Source of the DNA: JBDREC01 sp043820105 [NCBI: Pseudomonadota bacterium]
Lineage (GTDB): Bacteria > Bdellovibrionota_F > JAHFAK01
Assembly (NCBI GenBank): GCA_043820105.1
Contig: JBDREC010000064.1
Location: forward strand, 1 to 51,270
Direction: 5' to 3'
Length of the DNA stretch: 51,270 nt
Positions within the stretch are counted from its first letter, which is position 1. Each line of letters begins with the position of its first letter. Positions 9,313 to 17,355 of this stretch are shown in pieces. The position numbers were made by a program, and so were the translations under genes. Under the pieces are notes generated by a model, which saw only the letters and a list, made by a program, of their open reading frames with translations, had not been told where the DNA came from and did not search any database.

Positions 9313-9553
9313 TGGCTAAAAAATTCTAAAAAAATTAAATTAAAGTATTACTTTAACAAATATTCTTTAACACTGTTAATAATATGTTAATTACTTGTAA
9401 CTATATGAAAATAAAAATTGAAATTCAAGTATTAATTACTTTATTCTTTACAATACATTATTATTATGTAAATATACGTATTGTAGTGGCCATATGTATA
9501 TGGCAACATATGGCTTGTCATTAAGATGAACATACGAAAGGACTTTCCACGTT
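9313..9553. promoter_or_regulatory. Divergent M14/smc intergenic region with nested palindromes
   Basis: The 241-bp gap contains GCCATATG (9489-9496) and its inverse CATATGGC (9507-9514). Inside the same stretch CCATAT-GT-ATATGG forms a second, overlapping palindrome. They lie about 40-65 bp before the smc start and could form an operator or alternative 5'-leader hairpins. AAAGGA (9537-9542) is the likely smc ribosome-binding site. Confidence 0.4.
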
Positions 9554-12500
9554 ATGAGAGTAAAACAACTAGAAATTAATGGATTTAAGTCTTTTGCTGA
9601 TCTCACAACTTTTCAATTCGATATGCCAATAACCGCAATTGTTGGACCCAATGGCTGTGGAAAAAGCAATGTTGTTGACGCAATTAAATGGGTGCTCGGA
9701 GAAGGTAGTTTAAAAAGTTTGAGGGGGAATTCAAAAGAAGACATCATTTTTGGTGGTAATGATACATCAAAATCAAAAAACATGGCTGAAGTTTCAATTA
9801 TTTTTGAACAAACTGGAGCAAATAATTTAAGGCTATTTGGTGATGCTAATGAGCTTTCTGTTTCCAGAAAGATGTACAGAGATGGAGAATCACAGTTTTT
9901 CATAAACAAGGTTCCATGCAGACTTAAGGATATTCAAAATCTTTTTATGGATACAGGAATTGGCACTTCAAGTTATTCAATCATTGAGCAGGAAAATGTT
10001 AACTTTCTTATTAATGCCAAACCAGAAGAAAGAAGATGCTTTATAGAAGAAGCAGCTGGAATAACAAGGTTTAAGCAAAACAGAAAAGAAGCACTTAATA
10101 AACTCAAAGCAACATCTTTTAATCTTTCACGAGTTGAGGATATATTAAAAGAAGTTGAAGAAAGAAGAGTTATTTTAAAAGAGCAGTCTGAAAATGCAAT
10201 TGCATATAAACAAGATAAAGATGAAATTGAACAACTTGATTTTGAAATAGCTTCTGTAAATTTGTTTAGGTGGCAGGAAAAGATTGAAAAGCTTAGAAAA
10301 GATGAAGAAGAAACTGCAACTAAATTAATAGATCTAGTTTCACAATTTGCTGTTTTAGAATCTAATTTAGAAAAAATTAAACTTGATAAAGTTGAGAAAG
10401 ACAATGAAATAGAAACTTACAAAGAAGTATTTCATGATAAAAAAGAAAAGTTAACCGGGCTTGATTCGAAAGTAGATTGGTTAAATAGTGAAATCCAACA
10501 ATGTATTACAACTCTTACAGAAAAGGAAAGGCAAATTGAAAAACTTGAACATTTAAAAGTTGAAAATAGTCAGAAAGTATCAAGTTTTGAATATGAAGCA
10601 GAAAAGCTATGTGAAACTATCAAAGCTTATTCTTCTGATATTACAGTTATTAGACAAGACATGAATATGGCTAGCCATAGGCTTAATAATTATTCAGAAA
10701 ACTTTAACAAAGTTAACACCCAATTTAATGATGTTGTAAGGAAACGAAATCATGATGAATCTAATTTTACTGTAATTACACATAAAATTGATGATAGTGA
10801 TAAAAGAAAAGAAGAGTACTCAAATCGTCTCATGAAAATAAAAGAAGAATTGAGTATTCACCAAGGTAAAAAAGAAGAGTTTGATTTACTTGTTAAAAAT
10901 CTAAATGAAAAAATTACTCTTTGTAATAATGAAAAAGCTGACACCCTTGATAATGTTAATAAATACAAAGAAGAACTAGCTCTTGTAATAAGCAATATTT
11001 CCTCAGATCAAGAAGAATTGACAAAGATTTCAGAGAAAATATCAATTCTGCAAGATTTTGAAAAAAATCTTAAAGGCTATGATGATTCTGTAAAAGAAGC
11101 TCTCAAATCAATAGGTTCTAAATATGATTGCAATCCTATCGCAAGATTAATTAATGTTGAAGATATATATGATGAAGTTATCTATGCAGCTTTAGAACAT
11201 AAACTTCAATATCTAATGATAAATGATAAGGAAAATATTGGAAATATTTTAAATGATCTTTCAAATATTGAAGGAAGAGTTGGTCTTGTTTTTAATGTGC
11301 AAGAGTCGCACCTTGAATTTGCTCACTTTCATCTTCCGGGTGTTATTGGAAGACTTTCTGACTTAGTTGAATTTTCTACTGATGAAAGGATTTCTGCTAT
11401 AAGAAACCTTTTAAGTGAAGTTATTGTTGTTGATAACAAAGATGTCGCTTATGATCTCATGAAAAGAGATAAGTCTTTTGTTTATATAACACTAAAAGGA
11501 GAAGTCTTTGATCCTTGCGGCTTCCTGGTTTGTGGAAAAACAAATGAAGTGAATAAATCGATTTTTACTTATCATCGGGAAATTGAAAAACTTTCTTCTA
11601 AAAGAGAAAAATATAAAAAACAGCTTGAACAATTCAATGAAAGTAAAAATATTATACAAGACGATTTGTTTACATTAAATAGCAAAATTGATAATCTTAA
11701 CCAACAACTAAGTGAGCACATTGAAAAGAAGCAAGCTGCTACAAATGAGCTTTTTAAATTTAATGAAGCTATTAGAATGCTAAATGAAAAAGCAGAAGAA
11801 ATCGAAATAAATATTATTAATTTTGAAGCCTATGAAATTGAGTTAGGTATTGATCTTGAAAAACTCAAAGCCACATTGATTTCAGGCTATGTTGATGGAA
11901 CAATGTTCATGCAAAAAATTGATCAATCAAATAAGCAAATGGAGGTTGTGAAAAACGATAAAAATACTTTACAAGAGAAATTAAATAGACTTGAACTTGA
12001 TAACGCCAAAAAAACTGAAGAACAGAAGACCTATGTTTTTAAAATTAACGAACTACATGAGTCAATGAATAGAATAGATGAACAGCAAAAAGAATACAAA
12101 GATGATATTGATAATTTAAATATAAAGAAAGAGACAAAAGATATAGAACTTCGGAAAATTATTAATTCTAAAAATAATGTCCAAAAAGAAATCGAAGATT
12201 TGAGAAATAAGATTGTAGACATTGAATCAGAAGCTGCAAAAATTAGTCAATCCATGGAAGATAATGGTGTGGAAAAAGAAAGGCTAGTTGAATACAGAGC
12301 TTCAATGTCTGAAAAAAGAATAAAGATTCAAGGTGATGTTGAGCAGACTCTGGTGAAAAGCAATCTTGAAGGGGAAAATATTTTCAACCACTATTCAAGG
12401 GAAGTAAAAGCATGTGAACCTTCTAAAGAATTTACCATGAAAAATGCAAAAGATCGAATAAATACCTTAAAAGAAGGTCTTATTGAATATGGTGAAGTTA

Positions 12501-13105
12501 ACCTTGCAGCCATTGAAGAATTCAAGCAAGTTGAGGAAAGATTTGTTTTTCTATCTTCTCAAAAAGAAGATTTGATTACATCCATTGATTCCTTAAAAGC
12601 AGCCATTAAAAATATTAATAGAGTTAGTAGGATTAAATTTAGAGAAGCATTTGATAAAATTAATGAACAATTTAATATTTGTTTTACAGAAGTATTTGGA
12701 GGCGGTGAAGCTTATCTAAAACTTGAAGATGATCAAGATCCTTTGGAAGCAGGTGTTGATGTTTTTGTTCAACCTCCTGGAAAGAAAATCGGAAGAGTTT
12801 CATTGTTATCAGGTGGTGAAAAAGCATTAAGTGCTTTTTCTCTAATGATGGCTGTTTTTAAATATAAGACTGTTCCATTTTGTTTTATGGATGAGGTTGA
12901 CGCTCCTTTAGATGAAGCTAACATTGGAAAATTCTGTAATATTGTTAAAAAACTTTCCAAAGATATTCAGGTTATTATGATTACTCATAATAAAAATACA
13001 ATGTCTGTTTCTGATACACTATTTGGAATTACAATGGAAAGAAAAGGTGTTTCTAAGTTGGTTACTGCAAAGTTTAAAAAAAATGGAATAAGTGAGGCTG
13101 CATAG
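9554..13105 (+). CDS. smc: Chromosome segregation ATPase SMC
   Basis: A structural-maintenance-of-chromosomes protein that compacts and organises the chromosome as a dimer with ScpA/ScpB. The N-terminal Walker A GPNGCGKSN is at residues 31-39. Long coiled coils flank a hinge at about residues 500-680. The C-terminal head carries the ABC signature LLSGGEKALSAFSL (around 1084-1097) and Walker B CFMDEVDAPLDEAN (around 1115-1128). The 1183 residues match the standard length and nothing is missing. It is followed after one base by ftsY, a gene order found in many bacteria. Confidence 0.97.
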   Translation: MRVKQLEINGFKSFADLTTFQFDMPITAIVGPNGCGKSNVVDAIKWVLGEGSLKSLRGNSKEDIIFGGNDTSKSKNMAEVSIIFEQTGANNLRLFGDANELSVSRKMYRDGESQFFINKVPCRLKDIQNLFMDTGIGTSSYSIIEQENVNFLINAKPEERRCFIEEAAGITRFKQNRKEALNKLKATSFNLSRVEDILKEVEERRVILKEQSENAIAYKQDKDEIEQLDFEIASVNLFRWQEKIEKLRKDEEETATKLIDLVSQFAVLESNLEKIKLDKVEKDNEIETYKEVFHDKKEKLTGLDSKVDWLNSEIQQCITTLTEKERQIEKLEHLKVENSQKVSSFEYEAEKLCETIKAYSSDITVIRQDMNMASHRLNNYSENFNKVNTQFNDVVRKRNHDESNFTVITHKIDDSDKRKEEYSNRLMKIKEELSIHQGKKEEFDLLVKNLNEKITLCNNEKADTLDNVNKYKEELALVISNISSDQEELTKISEKISILQDFEKNLKGYDDSVKEALKSIGSKYDCNPIARLINVEDIYDEVIYAALEHKLQYLMINDKENIGNILNDLSNIEGRVGLVFNVQESHLEFAHFHLPGVIGRLSDLVEFSTDERISAIRNLLSEVIVVDNKDVAYDLMKRDKSFVYITLKGEVFDPCGFLVCGKTNEVNKSIFTYHREIEKLSSKREKYKKQLEQFNESKNIIQDDLFTLNSKIDNLNQQLSEHIEKKQAATNELFKFNEAIRMLNEKAEEIEINIINFEAYEIELGIDLEKLKATLISGYVDGTMFMQKIDQSNKQMEVVKNDKNTLQEKLNRLELDNAKKTEEQKTYVFKINELHESMNRIDEQQKEYKDDIDNLNIKKETKDIELRKIINSKNNVQKEIEDLRNKIVDIESEAAKISQSMEDNGVEKERLVEYRASMSEKRIKIQGDVEQTLVKSNLEGENIFNHYSREVKACEPSKEFTMKNAKDRINTLKEGLIEYGEVNLAAIEEFKQVEERFVFLSSQKEDLITSIDSLKAAIKNINRVSRIKFREAFDKINEQFNICFTEVFGGGEAYLKLEDDQDPLEAGVDVFVQPPGKKIGRVSLLSGGEKALSAFSLMMAVFKYKTVPFCFMDEVDAPLDEANIGKFCNIVKKLSKDIQVIMITHNKNTMSVSDTLFGITMERKGVSKLVTAKFKKNGISEAA

Positions 13106-13106
13106 T

Positions 13107-14339
13107 ATGGATGTTTTTATTGAAAAAGTATTGATGTTTTTTGATGAGATTTTTCTAATCTTATATGGTTGTGAGAAGTTTGTATATTCAGAGTTTCTTT
13201 TTCGCCATATTTCAGTTGTGCTTTTTTTCCTATCTTCTTTCTTGTTTATTATTTCTTTAATCTGTTATTTTATAATAAGAAATAAAAAATATAAACCTCT
13301 TTTTGGTCAAAGTAAAATTCCAAAAGATCATACTCCTAAAATAACTGTCAAAGTTTCAGTAGAAGCAAAAGATAAGCTTGATGAGGTCGCTAGCCTTGAT
13401 ATTTCAGGAGAATCAACTTTCAATAAATTGGTTTCAGGACTTTCAAAGACCAGGAGTTTTTTCACTTCACGTTTAAATGAATTGCTAGGGCAGGGTAGTA
13501 AAGTTGATGATGAATTGTTTGAGAAATTGGAAGAGGTGCTTATAACATCTGATATAGGTGTTTCTGCTACTGATGCTTTAATTAGTTCTATTCGCGAATA
13601 TGCGAAGCAAAATGAAAACCCTCCAATAGATGATTTGAAAATGATTTTAAAAACAAAAATTAAGTCTATTTTGAATGTTGAAACTCAAAATGAAAGTGCT
13701 TTGGAGATTGATCAAGCAGCTACAAATGCCATGAAAATTTTAGTAGTAGTTGGAGTAAATGGATCAGGCAAAACAACAACCATTGCTAAACTTGCTAATA
13801 AAATCAAAGCCAAACAGGAGAAGGTTTTGCTCGTCGCTGCTGATACTTATAGGGCAGCTGCTATCCAGCAGCTTGAAATATGGGCTCAAAGGATTGGCGT
13901 TGAAATATCAAAAGGCAAAGAAGGCGCAGATCCATCATCTGTAATTTTTGATGCCTTGAAAAAAGCAAAAGATGAAGCATTTGATACTGTAATAATTGAT
14001 ACAGCTGGGAGGCTGCACACTAAAATAAATTTAATGGAAGAATTATCAAAGATCTTTCGTGTTATTCAAAAAGCAAATCCTGAAAGCATTTTAAAAACTG
14101 CATTGGTGATTGATTCAACAAATGGTCAAAATGCCATCGTGCAAGCAAAAGAATTTAAAAAAGCATCTAATGTTGATTTTATTATACTCACTAAGCTTGA
14201 TGGTACAGCTAAAGGCGGGGTGATTGTTTCTATAGCTGAGCAACTAAAAATCCCAATAAAATATATTGGAATAGGTGAGAAAATGGATGATCTTAGAGAT
14301 TTTATTTCTGAGGATTTTGTTGAAGCTCTATTTAGTTGA
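13107..14339 (+). CDS. ftsY: Signal recognition particle receptor FtsY with an N-terminal membrane segment
   Basis: An SRP-receptor GTPase that docks ribosome-SRP complexes at the membrane. The NG domain has G1 GVNGSGKTTT, the DTYRAAA motif, G3 DTAGR, G4 TKLDGTAKGG and the closing GIGEKMDDLRDF. The N-terminal 55 residues include a strongly hydrophobic helix (SVVLFFLSSFLFIISLICYFII) instead of the usual amphipathic acidic A-domain, so this FtsY looks truly membrane-spanning. I choose the ATG at 13107 (410 residues), with GAGG about ten bases before it, over a GTG at 13092 inside smc. One base separates it from the smc stop. Confidence 0.95.
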   Translation: MDVFIEKVLMFFDEIFLILYGCEKFVYSEFLFRHISVVLFFLSSFLFIISLICYFIIRNKKYKPLFGQSKIPKDHTPKITVKVSVEAKDKLDEVASLDISGESTFNKLVSGLSKTRSFFTSRLNELLGQGSKVDDELFEKLEEVLITSDIGVSATDALISSIREYAKQNENPPIDDLKMILKTKIKSILNVETQNESALEIDQAATNAMKILVVVGVNGSGKTTTIAKLANKIKAKQEKVLLVAADTYRAAAIQQLEIWAQRIGVEISKGKEGADPSSVIFDALKKAKDEAFDTVIIDTAGRLHTKINLMEELSKIFRVIQKANPESILKTALVIDSTNGQNAIVQAKEFKKASNVDFIILTKLDGTAKGGVIVSIAEQLKIPIKYIGIGEKMDDLRDFISEDFVEALFS

Positions 14340-14387
14340 TTGATTTTTTATTTCTTTTTATTTAAAGTTTCTTCATAAAATGTGACA

Positions 14388-14413
14388 CGTCATCCTGGAT
14401 TTGTTTCAGGATC
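14388..14413. repeat. ATCCTG...CAGGAT hairpin element
   Basis: CGTCATCCTG followed by GATTTGTTT and CAGGATCT forms a 6-bp perfect stem (14392-14397 with 14407-14412) between ftsY and the M29 peptidase. From memory, near-identical CATCCTGAA...TTTCAGGATCT elements occur as dispersed intergenic repeats in several unrelated bacteria. Only one copy was seen here. Confidence 0.45.
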
Positions 14414-14470
14414 TACTGAGCTAATTAGCAATTTAATTTTATACATTTAATTATTCTAAAGGACTAAGAT

Positions 14471-15586
14471 ATGTTTGCAGACACCAGATATGAAAAATTA
14501 GCAAAAGTTATGGTAAATTATTCTGTTAATGTTAAAGAAGGTGATTTATGCCAAATAAAGGGTTCATCACTTGCAACCCCACTAATTCAAGTTTTGTACA
14601 AAGAGATTTTAAAAGCTGGGGGATATCCAGTTACAAATGTAAGGCTTCCAGGAATTCATGAAATATTTTTAAAAACCGCCTCCAAAAAGCAGCTTTCAAG
14701 AATGAGCGAAATTGAATATTATATTATTGATAATATTACAAAGAGCTTTACTATTTTAGGATCTGAGAACTCAAAGGAATTAACAACTTGTGATCCAAGT
14801 TCTTTGGCAATGTATAAAAAAGGTGCTGATTCAATAATCAGGCGCTATAATGAAAGATGGCAAAATGGAGAACTTAAATTTGTGGTAACATCTTTTCCTA
14901 CTCATTCATCTGCACAAGATTCAGAAATGAGCCTTGATGAGTTTTCAGATGTCTTTTTTGGCTCATGCTTTTTAGATAAAGATGATCCTGTTGCAGAATT
15001 TAAAAAACTTTCAAAAAAACAAGCTAAACTGGTTGATTTTCTAAAAGATAAGAAAAATGTTCACATAAAAGCCCCTAATACTGACCTGAAGTTGTCTATT
15101 GAAGGTGGAACCTTTGTTAACTCAGATGGGAAATATAACTTGCCTGACGGAGAGGTTTTTACTTGTCCAAAAGAAGGCTCAGCTAATGGCCACATTAATT
15201 TTTCATATCCTTTATGCTATGGTGGTAGAGAAGTTAGTGATGTGCATTTAGAAATCAAGGATGGAAGAATTATTGAGGCTAAAGCCTTTAAAGGTGAAGA
15301 ATACTTGTTGAAAATGTTAAATATAGATGATGGAGCTAGAAACATCGGTGAATTTGCCTTTGGAATGAATGAAAAAATAAATAAGTTCACAAAAGACGCC
15401 TTATTTGATGAAAAAATGGGTGGCACTATACACATAGCCGCTGGATATGGAATTCCCGAATCTGGTGGGAAAATTAATTCATCTCTTCACTGGGATATGA
15501 TTTGCGATTTAAGAAAAGATGGTGAAGTTTGGGTTGATGGTTATTTGCTTGTTAAGAATGGAAAGTATTGTATAGATTTGGAATAA
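14471..15586 (+). CDS. Aminopeptidase, family M29 (AmpS/AmpT type)
   Basis: A cytoplasmic two-metal aminopeptidase of 371 residues that releases N-terminal amino acids from peptides. The family landmarks are in the C-terminal half: FTCPKEGSANG (metal-ligand Glu), NIGEFAFG (second Glu), GGTIHIAAGYG (His and downstream Tyr) and SSLHWDMICD (His and Asp). The length is somewhat below the usual 400-410 of Thermus AmpT, but no catalytic segment is missing. An AAGGA Shine-Dalgarno site lies seven bases before the ATG. The gene appears to be a single unit, convergent with the GGDEF-like gene. Confidence 0.92.
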   Translation: MFADTRYEKLAKVMVNYSVNVKEGDLCQIKGSSLATPLIQVLYKEILKAGGYPVTNVRLPGIHEIFLKTASKKQLSRMSEIEYYIIDNITKSFTILGSENSKELTTCDPSSLAMYKKGADSIIRRYNERWQNGELKFVVTSFPTHSSAQDSEMSLDEFSDVFFGSCFLDKDDPVAEFKKLSKKQAKLVDFLKDKKNVHIKAPNTDLKLSIEGGTFVNSDGKYNLPDGEVFTCPKEGSANGHINFSYPLCYGGREVSDVHLEIKDGRIIEAKAFKGEEYLLKMLNIDDGARNIGEFAFGMNEKINKFTKDALFDEKMGGTIHIAAGYGIPESGGKINSSLHWDMICDLRKDGEVWVDGYLLVKNGKYCIDLE

Positions 15587-15600
15587 ATTTTGTTGGTTAT

Positions 15601-16659
15601 TTAATTAATCGTTGAATTCTCATCGTTTTTTCTTAAAGCAAGTTGATTATCTGTAGATCTTATCATTTCCATTGATGTGTTAATGTTTTCACTTGGATAA
15701 GTTGAAAATCCAATCTTGATTTCAAGATTAACATCTTCTGAGTCGCTATATAGCTTTTCTCTTGGAGAAGTGATCTCTTCATCAGAAAGACCTTTGAAAC
15801 TAAAAGAATGAGTTTGCAACTTTTCTTTTAATCTTTCAGATAACACAAAAGCATCATCTAATTGTGTTTCAGTTAAAATTAGAAAAAATTCTTTTCCTCC
15901 ATATCTAAAAAGAATATCTGAATTTCTAATAGAACCTTTAATGATTTTTGAAACGTCCTTAATTATATTATTTGAAAATTGAATGCCGTATTTATTAAAG
16001 ATAGTATATAAATTGGTAATATCAATTAAAAGACAGGATAAAGGTCTTGTGTATCTTCTTGATCTATTTATTTCTTGGTCAAGCCTTTCACTTAAATAAT
16101 TCCTTTTTATAGTTCCAGTTAAATGATCTGTCATTGTTAGGTTTTCTAGAGAATCATTTAATTTGGAAAGATTGTTTTTTAGATTATTGATTTCAATCAT
16201 TGAAGCGAATTCATGGCAAATTAACTGCATTGTTTCATCTGTTAAAAGCCTTAATGGTTTATTTTTTGAGTATAATGACAAGATTGCGACAAGTTTATTT
16301 TCTGCAAGAATAACAGGATAACCATGATAATATTTTGAGTTAAATCTGTTCTCTGGTGGAAACTTATCATTAAGTTCCTTTAAAGAAAATTCAATTCCTA
16401 CTGGCTTAGTTTTAAACAGTACCATTGAAGAAGGAGATGTGAAAAATGGTATTGTTTTTTTGATATCATTATTAAGTTTTGGTGAGGTATAAATTCTTTC
16501 AAGCACTTCACAGTGATTTCTTTCAATTGCTACATGGTCTGCCTGAGTTCTTTCACGAATAATATCTAAAATTTTATCAAATTTTTCAGCTTGTGAAAAA
16601 GATGAGTTTAATACAAGGTCCAGAATTACATCTTTAAAATTTTTATTAAAAATACTCAT
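15601..16659 (-). CDS. GAF plus degenerate GGDEF-domain protein, probably not an active diguanylate cyclase
   Basis: A 352-residue signalling protein. Residues about 15-165 look like a GAF sensor. Residues about 175-345 are a GGDEF fold, introduced by LTMTDHLTGTIKRNYL. The catalytic loop reads GGKEF (254-258), with Lys replacing the metal-binding Asp/Glu. The usual FKxIND and GHxxGD motifs are replaced by LYTIFNKYGIQFSN. The allosteric I-site R-N-S-D (245-248) is retained at the right five-residue distance. This pattern suggests a c-di-GMP-binding effector rather than a synthase; that is inference. A strong GGAGGGA Shine-Dalgarno site supports the ATG. Confidence 0.85.
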   Translation of the reverse strand: MSIFNKNFKDVILDLVLNSSFSQAEKFDKILDIIRERTQADHVAIERNHCEVLERIYTSPKLNNDIKKTIPFFTSPSSMVLFKTKPVGIEFSLKELNDKFPPENRFNSKYYHGYPVILAENKLVAILSLYSKNKPLRLLTDETMQLICHEFASMIEINNLKNNLSKLNDSLENLTMTDHLTGTIKRNYLSERLDQEINRSRRYTRPLSCLLIDITNLYTIFNKYGIQFSNNIIKDVSKIIKGSIRNSDILFRYGGKEFFLILTETQLDDAFVLSERLKEKLQTHSFSFKGLSDEEITSPREKLYSDSEDVNLEIKIGFSTYPSENINTSMEMIRSTDNQLALRKNDENSTIN

Positions 16660-16807
16660 ACGTCCCTCCTAAGTAGTATTATAAGGTATTTTCTAGTGTT
16701 TAGCAAAGAAATTGTCATAAAACCCTCAAATTATATGTATTTTAGCAAATTTGACCGATATTGCTTTTATAAATATTATAAAAAAAATTAATATTCAAGA
16801 AAATCTT

Positions 16808-16869
16808 TTGACAAACCTTTGCTTCATGATACTGTTAATTAACTTGTTATTTTAACATAACAAAGGAAG
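16808..16869 (+). promoter_or_regulatory. Promoter and inverted repeat before the AraC-type gene
   Basis: TTGACA (16808-16813) is followed after 16 bp by TACTGT (16830-16835), a plausible sigma-70 promoter. Downstream are the perfect palindrome GTTAATTAAC (16834-16843) and the inverted repeat TTGTTAT-N6-ATAACAA (16844-16863). They lie between the -10 and the GGAAGG Shine-Dalgarno site (16864-16869). The placement suits an autoregulatory operator or a 5' hairpin. Confidence 0.45.
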
Positions 16870-16875
16870 GTCAAT

Positions 16876-17352
16876 TTGAATAAAAGAGATCGCAAAGAAT
16901 ATAAAAATGAAATACAAAAAGACTTTGAAGCATATGAACAGGAACTAATTTATTTTAGGCAAAAATATCAAGAACAAATTACCTTAGCCCTAAATTATAT
17001 AAGAGATAATCTTCCAGAAAAATTGAAACTTAAAGAAATAGCCAAATATTCAGCTCTTTCACAATTTCACTTCAATAGAATATTCAAGAAAGTTATGCAA
17101 AAAACACCATTTGAATATATCACTGATAAAAGAATCAAAAAAGCCAAATCCTTACTAGAAAATCCCTGTCTAAACGTAACTGAAATCAGCATGCAGGTTG
17201 GTTTTGAATCTGTTCAATCTTTCTCAAATTTATTTCGAAAAAAAGTAGGTTTATCTCCTTCCCAATATAGAAAGAAAATATTGTTTAAGATGGAAGCTCA
17301 AGAAGGGAACAAGGAAATAATTCAAAATTCAAAATTCAAAACTCAAAATTAG
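16876..17352 (+). CDS. Short AraC-family DNA-binding regulator
   Basis: A 158-residue protein consisting almost only of the two-helix-turn-helix AraC/XylS DNA-binding domain (about residues 36-135). Recognisable are LKLKEIAKYSALSQFHFNRIFKK in the first HTH and VTEISMQVGFESVQSFSNLFRKKVGLSPSQYRK at the second. It has no sugar-binding or other sensor domain, so it resembles stand-alone MarA/SoxS-type regulators that respond by abundance. The start is TTG (16876-16878), with GGAAGG six bases upstream. The last eight or nine residues (to ...KFKTQN) are encoded by an intergenic-type heptamer repeat that has been captured as coding sequence. The target genes are unknown. Confidence 0.88.
   Translation: MNKRDRKEYKNEIQKDFEAYEQELIYFRQKYQEQITLALNYIRDNLPEKLKLKEIAKYSALSQFHFNRIFKKVMQKTPFEYITDKRIKKAKSLLENPCLNVTEISMQVGFESVQSFSNLFRKKVGLSPSQYRKKILFKMEAQEGNKEIIQNSKFKTQN
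17318..17352. repeat. CAAAATT/CAAAACT heptamer repeat inside the end of the AraC gene
   Basis: About four units of TTCAAAA run through the last codons and the stop of the AraC-type gene. This is the reverse complement of the TTTTGAA repeat at 2816-2840. Confidence 0.75.
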
Positions 17353-17355
17353 GAC

